Below the pieces are notes generated by a model. It was not told the origin of the DNA and did no database searches. It saw only the letters and a list, made by a program, of their open reading frames with translations. The position numbers were made by a program, and so were the translations under genes. A stretch of DNA of 64,000 bases from Photorhabdus sp. CRCIA-P01 (GTDB taxonomy: Bacteria > Pseudomonadota > Gammaproteobacteria > Enterobacterales > Enterobacteriaceae). The stretch is from contig NZ_NMQR01000006.1 of assembly GCF_003545805.1 (NCBI RefSeq), positions 1 to 64,000 of the forward strand, given 5' to 3'. Below are positions 1 through 9,331 of this stretch, piece by piece (within the stretch, counting starts at the first letter, position 1; each line of letters opens with the position of its first letter).

Positions 1-270
1 GATATTTATCAATTTATTAACCATTTACGCTATTTACCATTTTTATTCATTAATATGTAAACAAACAGACAGGAAATAACAAAAACATAAGAGAATAATG
101 AGAGTTGAATAATGGGCAAATTGAGGTTATAATTTAACCTCATTAAAATTCACAATATTTAGACAACAATTACACTAAATCTCGTAACATGATGACTTTT
201 CGAGATACATTATACATTTGAGACTATGATCACGGTACTATTCACTAAAAATCGCTATCTTGCCGCTATC

Positions 271-306
271 AAAAGTCTGGTCTTAAAATTTCCAGACTTT
301 CTTTCA
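271..306 (+). terminator. Hairpin upstream of sdaC
   Basis: The stem AAAGTCTGG / CCAGACTTT encloses a loop of about 11 bases and is followed by CTTTCTTTC. It looks like the terminator of a gene beyond the left edge or a leader hairpin of sdaC. The rest of 1-449 is AT-rich and shows no gene. Confidence 0.45.
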
Positions 307-449
307 AAAAAGAAAGTAAAGTGAAAATTTTGGCTTGTTAATTTAAAGTCCAATTTTCGACCAAAATGTTAATATGGTAATAAGAACGTTTAAATAAACA
401 CCAGCGATATTTAAAAAATTTATTTTTTATAAAGAAAGAGTTAAGCCAC

Positions 450-524
450 ATGTATTTGCATTTATTGCATACTTGCGGCATTGTGATTTCATTTTTTAAT
501 TTACCGCGTTATTCTCGGAGATAA
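450..524 (+). CDS. Possible 24-residue leader peptide before sdaC
   Basis: A short frame starts at ATG 450 behind AAGAAAGAG and stops at TAA two bases before the sdaC start codon. The peptide begins MYLHLLHTCG and ends NLPRYSRR. Its position, ending almost on the sdaC start, would allow translational coupling. There is no run of serine or threonine codons that would suggest classical attenuation. It could equally be a chance frame in the leader; only ribosome profiling or conservation would decide. Confidence 0.2.
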   Translation: MYLHLLHTCGIVISFFNLPRYSRR

Positions 525-526
525 CT

Positions 527-1825
527 ATGGATATGACTCAAACAGGTACGATCGCATCGCAGGCGACCCGCCCAAGCGATTATAAAACCTGGCGTAAATC
601 AGATACAGTATGGATGCTTGGCTTATATGGTACTGCGATTGGTGCCGGTGTATTATTCTTACCCATCAACGCCGGTATTGGTGGCCTACTACCTCTTTTG
701 GTGATGGCGCTACTGGCTTTCCCAATGACTTTCTTCGCCCACCGTGGGATGTGTCGCTTCGTTCTATCCGGTAAAAACCCTGGCGAAAATATTACCGAAG
801 TAGTAGAAGAGCACTTTGGCAGCCTGGCAGGTAAACTTATTACCCTGCTCTACTTCTTCGCTATCTACCCAATTCTCTTAGTTTACAGCGTTGCTATTAC
901 CAACACCGTAGACAGCTTTATTATTCACCAATTACATCTGCCATCCCCCCCCCGTGCCCTGCTGGCTCTGATCCTAATTATTGGAGTAATGACCATCATC
1001 CGTTTCGGTGAACAGGCTATTGTTAAGGCAATGAGCGTACTGGTATTCCCATTTGTTGCCGTTTTGATGCTGCTGGCGTTTTATCTGATCCCTAACTGGA
1101 ACACCGCAATCTTCGAAAACATCAGCATCTCTGCATCGAGTGCAAGTCATGGGCTGCTCATTACTCTATGGCTAGCGATCCCGGTAATGGTGTTCTCCTT
1201 CAACCACTCGCCAATTATCTCGGCGTTTGCTGTGGCAAAACGTGAAGAATACGGTGAAAATGCTGAGAAAAAATGCTCCCGCATTCTAGCTTACGCCCAT
1301 ATCATGATGGTTGTAACCGTGATGTTCTTCGTATTTAGCTGCGTATTGAGCCTGTCTCCAGAAAATCTGGCGGAAGCCAAAGCACAAAATATTTCTATTC
1401 TGTCTTATCTGGCTAACCACTTTAATACACCAGTCATTGCCTACATTGCTCCGTTTATTGCATTCATAGCGATTACCAAATCTTTCCTTGGCCATTATCT
1501 GGGTGCGCGTGAAGGTTTTAATGGTATCGTGGTTAAGACATTGCGTGACCAAGGTAAAACTATTGAGCCTAAAAAGCTGAATCGTATCACGTCCATTTTT
1601 ATGTTAGTAACGACTTGGATTGTCGCTACTCTGAACCCAAGTATTTTGGAAATGATCGAAAGATTAGGTGGTCCTATTATCGCAATGTTGCTGTTCATTA
1701 TGCCAATGTATGCAATCAGTAAAGTTCCGGCAATGCGCAAATATAGCGGCAAGCTGAGTAATCTGTTTGTCATCTTTATGGGGTTAGTTGCTATCTCTGC
1801 TGTCCTCTACTCACTATTTGCATAA
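527..1825 (+). CDS. sdaC: Serine transporter SdaC (HAAAP family)
   Basis: Inner-membrane serine:proton symporter of the hydroxy/aromatic amino acid permease family. The 432-residue product matches the length of E. coli SdaC and is recognisable throughout: the N-terminal WMLGLYGTAIGAGVLFLPIN block, the FAHRG and LSGKNPGE motifs near residues 70-85, VMVFSFNHSPIIS near 220, SFLGHYLGAREGFNG near 325 and VPAMRKYSG near the end. About eleven hydrophobic segments are visible. The start follows CTCGGAG with good spacing. Unlike E. coli, no serine deaminase gene follows; the next gene is an unrelated one on the opposite strand. TdcC-type threonine permeases are the alternative, but the N terminus and loops fit SdaC better. 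Confidence 0.93.
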   Translation: MDMTQTGTIASQATRPSDYKTWRKSDTVWMLGLYGTAIGAGVLFLPINAGIGGLLPLLVMALLAFPMTFFAHRGMCRFVLSGKNPGENITEVVEEHFGSLAGKLITLLYFFAIYPILLVYSVAITNTVDSFIIHQLHLPSPPRALLALILIIGVMTIIRFGEQAIVKAMSVLVFPFVAVLMLLAFYLIPNWNTAIFENISISASSASHGLLITLWLAIPVMVFSFNHSPIISAFAVAKREEYGENAEKKCSRILAYAHIMMVVTVMFFVFSCVLSLSPENLAEAKAQNISILSYLANHFNTPVIAYIAPFIAFIAITKSFLGHYLGAREGFNGIVVKTLRDQGKTIEPKKLNRITSIFMLVTTWIVATLNPSILEMIERLGGPIIAMLLFIMPMYAISKVPAMRKYSGKLSNLFVIFMGLVAISAVLYSLFA

Positions 1826-1834
1826 TAAACAGTT

Positions 1835-1865
1835 GGTTGCTGTTCTCTTCAAGCGAGCAGCAACC
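1835..1865 (+). terminator. Hairpin after sdaC
   Basis: A perfect 8-bp stem GGTTGCTG / CAGCAACC lies ten bases after the sdaC stop. There is no U-run, so it may be an mRNA 3' stabiliser or a bidirectional terminator shared with the converging gene that ends at 1903. Confidence 0.5.
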
Positions 1866-1902
1866 GAATAATGACATGAGCTAGCTAGCGGAAAAATTTA
1901 AG

Positions 1903-2724
1903 CTACACCACCCACTTCACCCAATCCCCCTGCTGTTCATCATATTGCCACAAATCGTCTTCGTTAAAATATCCACGTTCGTCTATTGGTACCCCCTGCT
2001 GCTGTTCTTCGTCCCATTGTTGCCGCAACTTATCTGTCAGGATATAAGGCGTCTTGGTCGCAATCTCTCCAGTAAAAGGAAACCTATTGCCAGTCTCCTC
2101 AAGACGGATAAACCTGGCATCAGTAGAAATATTAGAGATAACTACAGCCTCAGTTGCTGAAGGAAAGAGAATATAACCGTTAATCAGCGGGAAATATCGT
2201 GGCAAACCCGGCTTATACGGTGGTGGAATGATATCAACGGCGTTCCACATAAGAAGATAATCTAACCCTTCATCGTTATTAGGCCCCATTGGATAACCTT
2301 GGTAAAAATAACGATTTTGAATTGAATAATTACCCGTCAATACATATGCAATATAAAAATAGTAACTAATCAGATCGACTTCTTCTGTTCTGAACGTACC
2401 GAATATTGAATGTAAAGGAAATGTTCCCATACCACCAAGGAGACCAAGAACCTCATACTGTTCATCATGACCATATTGATCAATATATTTCCCCGTCTTG
2501 ATTTTCGACACCTGCATATCTGTCAAAATATTATCTCGTCCATTACTTGGATTGAATCTATATCGACCATAAAGAAAATGCAGACTATCCTCATAAATGT
2601 AAGTAAATTGCTCCTGATTAAGCTTATGGAGAGGATTAGGTTTATCCGTCCACCGCTTGTCAGCGCCTAAATTATTGCGATTTCCAAAACGGATAGAAAG
2701 CGCTAACGGATCAAGATATGACAT
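1903..2724 (-). CDS. Uncharacterised 273-residue protein
   Basis: I do not recognise this family. The product has no signal peptide or membrane segment. It is rich in Tyr, Phe, Asn and Gly, with segments such as FTYIYEDSLHFLYGRYRFNP and FYQGYPMGPNNDEG, which suggests a soluble beta-rich protein. The C-terminal 50 residues are acidic and Gln-rich, then end in aromatic WVKWVV. The start codon on the minus strand follows a plausible GAGGTGG site. It stands alone, convergent with sdaC, with an ERIC element just upstream. Its long unbroken frame and ordinary codon use support a real gene, probably accessory. Function cannot be inferred. Confidence 0.7.
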   Translation of the reverse strand: MSYLDPLALSIRFGNRNNLGADKRWTDKPNPLHKLNQEQFTYIYEDSLHFLYGRYRFNPSNGRDNILTDMQVSKIKTGKYIDQYGHDEQYEVLGLLGGMGTFPLHSIFGTFRTEEVDLISYYFYIAYVLTGNYSIQNRYFYQGYPMGPNNDEGLDYLLMWNAVDIIPPPYKPGLPRYFPLINGYILFPSATEAVVISNISTDARFIRLEETGNRFPFTGEIATKTPYILTDKLRQQWDEEQQQGVPIDERGYFNEDDLWQYDEQQGDWVKWVV

Positions 2725-2754
2725 ATAACCACCTCTTCATCATAGAATAGTGAG

Positions 2755-2886
2755 CCTATACCCGTTATCTTTCAAGCTGCCTCTTTGTTGGCTGCACTCA
2801 CTCACCCCGGTCACATAGTTATCTATGCTCCCGGGGATTCGCTCCCTTGCCGTCGCGATACAACTCGAAATCTATTAGGTATATAC
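2755..2886. repeat. ERIC repeat 1 (diverged)
   Basis: Intergenic imperfect palindrome of about 127 bp. It contains the ERIC core (CTCACCCCGGTCACATAG and CTCCCGGGGATTCGCTC) and ends in CTATTAGGTATA. It is the most diverged copy here: CCCCGG replaces CCCCAG, and the compensating CCGGGG keeps the stem. Confidence 0.85.
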
Positions 2887-2889
2887 GCC

Positions 2890-3745
2890 CATTAAAAAAC
2901 GATAATTATTTTCCCAACAACAGCTTAACACTATATTGTCAACCAATTTATAACTACCTCCCCAGTATTGTCTTAAATGTGTTACTGCTAAAGCACTAAA
3001 TGCATGTATTAACTCCCTACCAAAAACAAGCAATCTACGGCCGTATTCAATAGAATAATGAATTCTAACTATTTTATTTCTAATAGCATTAATTTATTGA
3101 TAAATATAAAATTACTCTAACACAATTTAACCTTAATATTGAAATGATTAGTTATATTGCTATTTTATATACTATTGAGTTTTTTAAATAATAGACGAAC
3201 ACTTCATAAAGAAAAGTTTTTTTTATAAAAAACACATACAATATCTCATTTATATTAATATTTATATAAATTTCAAGAAAATAAATTAACCATGTTTATT
3301 TACAACAATCAAAAATATAATTTGAAATTTTAATTATAAAACTAATCATTCAAAACAAATAAATTTTCAATTATATTTTAATTTAATATAATTATATACG
3401 ATATAAAAAATTCCAGTTATTTTATATTTCTCACATCAACAATATATTTTCTATTTTTTAATAAAATGACTCAATATATCAGGCAATTACATTATTTTTC
3501 CAAATTTATTTGACAACCTATAAATGGCACCTATAGTTATATGTGTTAGAGAAAATGTTATATGCCAATTAAAAACATTAACTGTCCTATATTTTTAGTG
3601 CGAAAAAAATTTCTTATGTAGATTGCTTTTATAGTAGAAGTACCAACCACCTTATATTTCTCAAACGGACGGTTTGCCGTTCTTTATTCTGAGATAATAT
3701 AGGCTTATTTATCAATTAATTAAATTATATTTTGGAGTTTATATT
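2890..3745. other. AT-rich gap upstream of cipA
   Basis: About 850 bases of very AT-rich sequence with stop codons in all frames. I see no gene; only the conserved cip leader element at its right end is distinctive. Confidence 0.6.
3642..3681 (+). promoter_or_regulatory. Conserved cip upstream element, cipA copy
   Basis: ACCAACCACCTTATATTTCT is followed by AAACGGAC and a small AACGG/CCGTT hairpin. Nearly the same block stands about 97-105 bases before both cipA and cipB in otherwise unalike sequence, so it is probably a shared promoter or regulatory leader. Confidence 0.55.
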
Positions 3746-4060
3746 ATGATTAACGACATGCATCCCTCTTTAATTAAAGATAAAGATATAGTAGATGACG
3801 TAATGCTACGTAGCTGTAAAGTTATTGCAATGAAAGTTATGCCAGACAAAGTTATGCAAGTTATGGTGACTGTATTAATGCTTGATGGCACATGTGAAGA
3901 AATGCTTTTGAAATGGAATCTGCTAGACAATAGAGGCATGGCGATTTATAAAGTCCTGATGGAAGCGCTTTGTGCTAAGAAAGATGTGAAAATAGGCACC
4001 GTAGGAAGAGTTGGTCCTCTCGGCTGCGATTACATTAATTGCGTGGAAATCTCTATGTAA
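3746..4060 (+). CDS. cipA: Crystalline inclusion protein CipA
   Basis: Forms one of the two types of intracellular protein crystal that Photorhabdus accumulates in stationary phase. The crystals are thought to be a nutrient store linked to nematode symbiosis. The product is 104 residues, the known CipA length, starts MINDMHPSLIKDKDIVDD and is rich in methionine (12) and cysteine (5). It shares the pattern LL.WN..D.RG.A.Y..L..A with CipB 1.1 kb downstream. No signal peptide is present, fitting cytoplasmic crystals. The start follows TTTGGAG. A conserved 5' element is shared with cipB, and a hairpin follows at 4361. Recognition rests on close similarity to the published CipA sequence as I remember it. 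Confidence 0.95.
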   Translation: MINDMHPSLIKDKDIVDDVMLRSCKVIAMKVMPDKVMQVMVTVLMLDGTCEEMLLKWNLLDNRGMAIYKVLMEALCAKKDVKIGTVGRVGPLGCDYINCVEISM

Positions 4061-4209
4061 AATAATTGTTTGTTGAAATGCTTGGGCCAAATAATAGACT
4101 CCTAATAGAAACTCAATCTGATTGAAGCGATCTCATTGATCGCAAAATACAGTACTGTTGTGATAGGAATTTGGCACAACATTTCTCTGGTATAATGAAG
4201 CTGACTTTT

Positions 4210-4336
4210 ATACCTAATAGATTTCGAGTTGCAGCGCGGCGGCAAGTGAACGAATCCCCAGGAGCATAGATAATGATGTGACTGGGGTGAGTGAAAGCAG
4301 CCAACAAAGCAACAGCTTGAAAGATGAAGGGTATAT
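4210..4336. repeat. ERIC repeat 2
   Basis: Full-length element from TATACCTAATAGATTTCGAG to GATGAAGGGTATA, with core AATCCCCAGGAGCATAGATA and GTGACTGGGGTGAG. It lies between the cipA stop and the cipA 3' hairpin. Confidence 0.92.
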
Positions 4337-4360
4337 AACGGCACATTCTACCCTATCTAA

Positions 4361-4387
4361 GGCAGAGCGTAATATTAATGCTCTGCC
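4361..4387 (+). terminator. Hairpin downstream of cipA
   Basis: A perfect 8-bp stem GGCAGAGC / GCTCTGCC without a U-run. A similar GGCAGA..TCTGCC hairpin follows cipB, so this is probably the original cipA transcript end, pushed away by ERIC insertion. Confidence 0.5.
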
Positions 4388-5109
4388 TGCCATAGTTACA
4401 TTTAATATAAAAATATAAACGCACAAAAATAACAAAAAACAAACTTTCAATAAATTAAAATTAATTAACACAGCCATCTATTTCATACAAAAATATCAAT
4501 ATATTTTTATAAAAATTTAATTTCACTCAAAAAAATTTATTTTATAAATCATTTTAAAATAGCACATGCCATCCACTCAATCTTTAAAAACAGGGTAGAA
4601 TAACATCTCTTTATTGCACACTGTGAATATTTAACAACAGATGTAATTATATCAATAATATTTCCACATTGTAATTATTAATAAAATATCATGCACCACG
4701 GTATTATTAAATATTAAATAGATTTAAATAAATTAATTTCAGATCTTGCAGTTATATATATCCACACTAAATACTATAGGATAAGAATAATTTCACAATG
4801 TTTTATCTAAATATCAACTAGAAAATTAAAATTTAAATCATTCACCACATACTGCCAGTACGCTTCAATTCCTACTGTCCCTTCCGTACCCATACTCTAT
4901 TAATAAGAACATCCTGCATAAATAATTCCCACTTGAACAGATTATTAATTTCTCCATTTCAACAGCAGGAAATAAATATCAATATTATTTTTTGATTAGA
5001 GTGATGCATTTGATTATTATAACCATTTAGAGGAAATATATTATTGGCGACTTTTTAACAGCATCAATAATTATATAACACAGATAAACTTTTAATATAG
5101 ATTACAATT
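4388..5109. other. AT-rich gap between cipA and cipB
   Basis: About 720 bases of AT-rich sequence with no credible reading frame; I see nothing specific before the cipB leader element. Confidence 0.55.
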
Positions 5110-5152
5110 ACCAATTACCTTATATTTCTTCGGCGGACAAATGACTGCCCGT
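5110..5152 (+). promoter_or_regulatory. Conserved cip upstream element, cipB copy
   Basis: ACCAATTACCTTATATTTCT followed by CGGCGGAC and GCCCGT. It matches the block before cipA at almost the same distance from the start codon. Confidence 0.55.
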
Positions 5153-5206
5153 AAATTTTGGTAAAAATTATTTTTTCCAATTACATTAAATTAAAAGGTT
5201 AACACG

Positions 5207-5545
5207 ATGAACTATACAAATCCTTCTTCTAATGAAGTGGTAACAGAAAATAAACCTGAACAAACTTCTCCAACTCCTAACTACTATTTCGCTGTTGGTA
5301 CAGTAACTTCAGTTCAGGCTGCACCTGATCAAAACCAATTGCAAGTGACTGTCACTATGCAATTCGCTAACGGTAAATTTAACTATCTGTTATGGTGGAA
5401 CGCTCAAGACTACAGAGGTGCAGCGCTGTATCATCTTCTTCTGAGCGCTTGCAGTAATAACAAACGTGTAAATATAACTTCTTCATCAGCGGTTTCTCCT
5501 GGTGGTTACAATTATATCTACAACGCAACATTATTGGATTCTTAA
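5207..5545 (+). CDS. cipB: Crystalline inclusion protein CipB
   Basis: Second Photorhabdus crystal protein, 112 residues. A polar, Pro/Thr/Asn-rich N-terminal tail of about 27 residues precedes a globular part beginning YYFAVGTVTSVQAAP. That part contains LLWWNAQDYRGAALYHLL and ends in the NYIYNATLLDS segment. The WN..D.RG.A.Y..LL core aligns with CipA, so the two are diverged paralogues. Unlike CipA it has almost no Met or Cys and no signal peptide. The start follows AAAAGG. It is preceded by the same leader element as cipA and followed by a GGCAGA..TCTGCC hairpin and an ERIC copy, so the genes look independently transcribed. Confidence 0.93.
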   Translation: MNYTNPSSNEVVTENKPEQTSPTPNYYFAVGTVTSVQAAPDQNQLQVTVTMQFANGKFNYLLWWNAQDYRGAALYHLLLSACSNNKRVNITSSSAVSPGGYNYIYNATLLDS

Positions 5546-5684
5546 TATAGAGTCATAAGTTGCTAAATAGCTGCACCTAATTCCTCATTGTTAAAATATA
5601 AATTGGGTGTAGCATTTCTCTGGTAGAGTAAAACTAATGTTGAGTAAAAGCTAAAAACATTTTCTATCATATATTCCCCTCTCC

Positions 5685-5714
5685 AGGCAGAACCTTAACC
5701 ACAGGATTCTGCCT
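5685..5714 (+). terminator. Hairpin downstream of cipB
   Basis: Stem AGGCAGAA / TTCTGCCT with a loop of about 14 bases; the U-run is weak. It is the counterpart of the cipA 3' hairpin. Confidence 0.5.
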
Positions 5715-5755
5715 GTTCTGGCAACATCGCTTTAAATTTAAAAATATTATTTCAA

Positions 5756-5882
5756 TATACCTAATAGATTTCGAGTTGCAGCGCGGCGGCAAGTGAACAA
5801 ATCCCCAGGAGCATAGATAACTATGTGACTGGGGTGAGTGAAAGCAGCCAACAAAGCAGCAGCTTGAAAGATGAAGGGTATA
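5756..5882. repeat. ERIC repeat 3
   Basis: Full-length copy, same orientation as repeat 2 and nearly identical to it (core AATCCCCAGGAGCATAGATA). The sequence from 5883 to 6245 is AT-rich without a gene. Confidence 0.92.
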
Positions 5883-6245
5883 ATGCTATTTTAATGTCAT
5901 TAATCTATATTCAATTAATTTAAATATTATCTAAAATATAAAATAAAAACCTACGACAATAATAAAAAGACAATAATAGACCTAAAATTAATCCTAATAA
6001 ATTCATTGATCATACATTTAACACACTCAATAACAACATATCAAAACAATTGTATTAAATCTATTTTTGAACGTTAACATCTTAATTTATCACAAATTAG
6101 TTTTCTATCTAATATTACCTATGAAATAATAAAAAGCCCAATTAAATCCTATTTTCTTGACAAGTATCAATAACGCTTACTACTATCTTTAATGCTGAAA
6201 TATCTATTTTTCTCTCATTCATTACTCTTCATAATAGGTGATAAA

Positions 6246-7100
6246 ATGTCAGAAGAAAGCCAACGTATTAAAAAGCCATCCTCAGGTTATGCAACAGATC
6301 ATTTCTACGATGGAGCATGGCATAGGGCCGTCAAATTTGTTGAGGGCAGTGTTGAATTTTTTGATGTTTACGATGTTATCTTTGAGGGGATTACTTACCA
6401 ATCTCCACCAATCTTAGTATCTGAGAACCTCATTATTGTTCCCATAGCAAAAGATGAAGTTGCCTGGAACAGTAAAATAGAAATATATGGCGCTATTGGC
6501 ACTGGAGAAAGTGAAAAGATTTTTTCTGACGGTGATGCTGTCCGACCTTTTGCCGGTGAACTTGATGTTTCAAATCCTCAGGAACCTCTTGTTATTTTCG
6601 GAGGAGGCCATGTTAATCGTTTTCCCAATTACACAGCCAGTGTCAATGGAGTTGAATATGGTGGTTTAATTATAGACCCAGAAAAGAATTCAATATCCTT
6701 ATTGCGCCCCATCGAAGATGGAAAGCTGATGGTATTTGGCAAAACTGAAACTGGCAAAAATGTCATTGTTTTTGAAATAGAAACTGAAGGTGAAAATAAA
6801 CCACTTAACGGATGGGTAGAGTTTCATGACGTAGCAACCTGTATCCTATTCAGAAATGGCGATTTAACAGGATTCGCTACTAGCTATGAACTCCGATATG
6901 AAGGAACATCAACCCGCAATTATCGAGGTTTATCACCTACACATATTCGTTACGAAAACATCGGCCATCATGTTAGAACCGAGATCGAATTATGGGCTTA
7001 CTGGCAAGATAAACCTGATGGTGTCTTGTTATTCAAAGGCCGGTACAACGGATCTACGGTAAAAAATAGCAAACGTTGCTCTCTGGATGGAAAAAAATAA
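6246..7100 (+). CDS. Uncharacterised 284-residue protein
   Basis: I do not recognise this family. I chose ATG 6246 because AGGTGA stands just before it; the frame extends 18 codons further up, but that extension has no ribosome site. The product starts MSEESQRIKKPSSGYATDHF and has no signal peptide or membrane helix. It reads as a beta-rich domain with many short strands (for example NLIIVPIAKDEVAWNSKIEI and GKLMVFGKTETGKNVIVFEI) and a basic C terminus. It is followed by a strong GC-rich hairpin. It lies alone between cipB and dacC in accessory territory. It could be a carbohydrate-binding or secreted-effector-like protein, but nothing proves it. Confidence 0.7.
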   Translation: MSEESQRIKKPSSGYATDHFYDGAWHRAVKFVEGSVEFFDVYDVIFEGITYQSPPILVSENLIIVPIAKDEVAWNSKIEIYGAIGTGESEKIFSDGDAVRPFAGELDVSNPQEPLVIFGGGHVNRFPNYTASVNGVEYGGLIIDPEKNSISLLRPIEDGKLMVFGKTETGKNVIVFEIETEGENKPLNGWVEFHDVATCILFRNGDLTGFATSYELRYEGTSTRNYRGLSPTHIRYENIGHHVRTEIELWAYWQDKPDGVLLFKGRYNGSTVKNSKRCSLDGKK

Positions 7101-7111
7101 GTGTAAAACGT

Positions 7112-7130
7112 GCGCGGCAAAATGCCGCGC
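7112..7130 (+). terminator. Hairpin after the 284-residue gene
   Basis: Perfect stem GCGCGGC / GCCGCGC with a 5-base loop, 12 bases past the stop codon, between this gene and the convergent dacC. No U-run. Confidence 0.55.
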
Positions 7131-7192
7131 CCTAAATCAGGAAGAATATCACTCCACCCACCCTGCCACATAAACCTCATATTGACGTCAAA

Positions 7193-8398
7193 TCAACCAA
7201 AAATCGCCTGAAACCAACCACTCACTTTCATCACAATCAAATCCCAAATACGGTTAAAAAAGCCACCTTCCTCTACTGCCTCTTTAACCACCAAAGGACG
7301 TTGTTCAATTATCTTATCCCCTAATTGGAAGTTAATCACACCGACAACCTGATTTTTCGTCAAAGGCGCGGTTAGTGGAGTCTGATTTAACGTGTAACTG
7401 GCTTTCAGATTTTTCAACTGCCCACGAGGAATGGTGATCGCCGCATCTTTTTCCACGCCAAGAGCAACATCTGAGTGATCGCCATACCAAACCTTTTGTG
7501 AAACAAACGGCTCGCTAGCTTTAATCGGCGTCACTGTTTCATAAAAACGGAGTCCCCATGCAAGTAATTTTTCACTTTCAGCGAAACGAATCCGATCACT
7601 TGGTGCTCCTAGCACCACAGAAATCAGCCGCATGGGTCCCTCTGTTGCTGAAGCAACCAGGTTATAACCGGCACCGCTGGTATATCCTGTTTTCACACCA
7701 TCAACATTCATATTTTTATTCCACAACAATCGGTTACGGTTAGGCTGTTGGATTTTATTGAAGGTGAATGTTTTCTCTTTATGCAGGGCATACTCATCAG
7801 GAACATCACGGATCATAGCCTGACTCAATACCGCCATATCACGAGCAGTACTGAATTGGCCCTCAGCATCTAACCCATGAACCGTACGAAAATGGGTGTT
7901 AGTCAACCCAAGTGCTTTCGCATAATTATTCATCAGACTAACAAATACATCCTGACTACCCGCCACATAATCAGCTAAAGCAATGCTGGCATCATTGCCA
8001 GACTGAACAACAACACCATGATTCAGATCGAGCACTTTTACCCTATCACCGGGTTTAAGAAACATAAGAGAAGAACCTTTCAGTATGGGATTACCCGTCG
8101 CCCAAGCATCCTTTCCCACAGTAACGATATCTTCCGACGTGATTTTTCCCGCTTTTATCGCCTGACCAACAACATAACTGGTCATAATTTTTGTCAGACT
8201 GGCTGGATCAAGCCGCTCATCGGGATTACCCGCCGCCAGAATTTTACCGCTGTCATAATCCATTAACACATAAGCTCTAGCGTCCACTGGTGGAACGACA
8301 GGTTCATCCGATGCATAAACACGGGCACTTACCATCGATGCCACTGTCAGCACCGCAATAACACATTTCATCGTCATCGCTAGATTTTTCTTCATCAT
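7193..8398 (-). CDS. dacC: D-alanyl-D-alanine carboxypeptidase DacC (PBP6)
   Basis: Removes the terminal D-Ala from peptidoglycan pentapeptides in the periplasm. The 401-residue product has a signal peptide ending near VYA-S (residue 29). It carries the three penicillin-binding motifs of peptidase family S11: SLTK at 67-70, SGN at 133-135 and KTG at 236-238. A beta-sandwich domain and an amphipathic C-terminal membrane anchor ([18 protein letters not shown]) follow. [13 protein letters not shown] and EEGGFF resemble E. coli DacC more than DacA. As in E. coli, gstB lies next to it, here divergent. AGGGGAA precedes two adjacent ATG codons, either of which could start. DacA (PBP5) is the alternative name. 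Confidence 0.92.
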   Translation of the reverse strand: MMKKNLAMTMKCVIAVLTVASMVSARVYASDEPVVPPVDARAYVLMDYDSGKILAAGNPDERLDPASLTKIMTSYVVGQAIKAGKITSEDIVTVGKDAWATGNPILKGSSLMFLKPGDRVKVLDLNHGVVVQSGNDASIALADYVAGSQDVFVSLMNNYAKALGLTNTHFRTVHGLDAEGQFSTARDMAVLSQAMIRDVPDEYALHKEKTFTFNKIQQPNRNRLLWNKNMNVDGVKTGYTSGAGYNLVASATEGPMRLISVVLGAPSDRIRFAESEKLLAWGLRFYETVTPIKASEPFVSQKVWYGDHSDVALGVEKDAAITIPRGQLKNLKASYTLNQTPLTAPLTKNQVVGVINFQLGDKIIEQRPLVVKEAVEEGGFFNRIWDLIVMKVSGWFQAIFG

Positions 8399-8444
8399 CG
8401 TTCCCCTTTACTTAATAAGAAAAAATGTCAAATTCTTATTAATA

Positions 8445-8571
8445 TATACCTAATAGATTTCGAGTTGCAGCGCGGCGGCAAGTGAACGAATCCCCAGGAG
8501 CATAGATAACTATGTGACTGGGGTGAGTGAAAGCAGCCAACAAAGCAGCAGCTTGAAAGATGAAGGGTATA
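8445..8571. repeat. ERIC repeat 4
   Basis: Full-length element in the divergent dacC-gstB intergenic region, starting 46 bases upstream of the dacC start. It may sit within the dacC promoter or leader. Confidence 0.92.
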
Positions 8572-8704
8572 AAATGTTGTACGACAAGAAACCAACGTAA
8601 ACAGTGTAAAGATTGTGCTGATCATTGGTTTTCATTTAATCTGATGGAACATTATTGGTAACAAGTAAACGATTTTCTTATCATCCCGACTCAAGGAGAA
8701 ACCC

Positions 8705-9325
8705 ATGCTAACCATTTGGGGCCGTAAAAACTCTTCCAATGTGAAAAAAGTGCTCTGGTGTCTGAAAGAACTCGATGTACCGCATAATCAGGTCGATATT
8801 GGCGGTAAATTTGGCAAACTGGATGACCCGCAATATCTGAAAATGAATCCGAATGGAAAAATCCCTTGTTTACAGGAGGGCGATTTTATTTTGTGGGAAT
8901 CCAACGCAATTGTTCGTTATCTTGCCGCAAAATTTGGTAAAGATATACTTTATCCACAAGATCTACAGGAGAGAGCGAATGCGGATAAATGGATGGATTG
9001 GGCTGGTTCACATCTGTTTCCTCATCTCAGGCAACTCATAATAGGTTTTATTCGCACACCTGAAGCAGAACGGGATCAAAAACAAATAGAACAAACCCTG
9101 ATTGAAATCGAAAAACTGATGAAAGTGGTCGATAACACCCTGGCAGAACAGAAATATCTTTCTGGCGATAAATTTGGCATGGCTGATATTGCATTAGGAC
9201 CCATGATTTATCCTTGGCTCAATATTCCAATCAAACGACCATCTCTGAAAAATATTGAACGCTGGTACCAATTAATGACAGAAAGACCCGCGTTCAAAGA
9301 GATTGTTATGATTGAATTAAGTTGA
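8705..9325 (+). CDS. gstB: Glutathione S-transferase GstB
   Basis: Cytosolic glutathione transferase, 206 residues. The thioredoxin-like N-terminal domain (MLTIWGRKNSSNVKKVLWCL) has the conserved cis-Pro region NPNGKIPCL at about 50-58 and the glutathione-binding ESNAIVRYLA at about 65-74. The all-helical C-terminal domain contains GDKFGMADIALGPMIYPW. It matches E. coli GstB (YliJ), which is likewise next to dacC. The start follows CAAGGAGAA. E. coli GstB acts on bromoacetate-type substrates; whether this copy does is unknown. It ends 6 bases from convergent yeeZ. Confidence 0.9.
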   Translation: MLTIWGRKNSSNVKKVLWCLKELDVPHNQVDIGGKFGKLDDPQYLKMNPNGKIPCLQEGDFILWESNAIVRYLAAKFGKDILYPQDLQERANADKWMDWAGSHLFPHLRQLIIGFIRTPEAERDQKQIEQTLIEIEKLMKVVDNTLAEQKYLSGDKFGMADIALGPMIYPWLNIPIKRPSLKNIERWYQLMTERPAFKEIVMIELS

Positions 9326-9331
9326 GAAAAA

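Noticed and set aside
3619-3631. 13-base identity TAGATTGCTTTTA upstream of cipA and upstream of hisL (near 10312)
   Set aside because: A 13-base match is expected by chance in 64 kb of AT-rich DNA; the contexts otherwise differ.
4102-4477. Overlapping minus-strand frames near cipA
   Set aside because: They cross ERIC 2 and contain the same ERIC-derived peptide; not genes.
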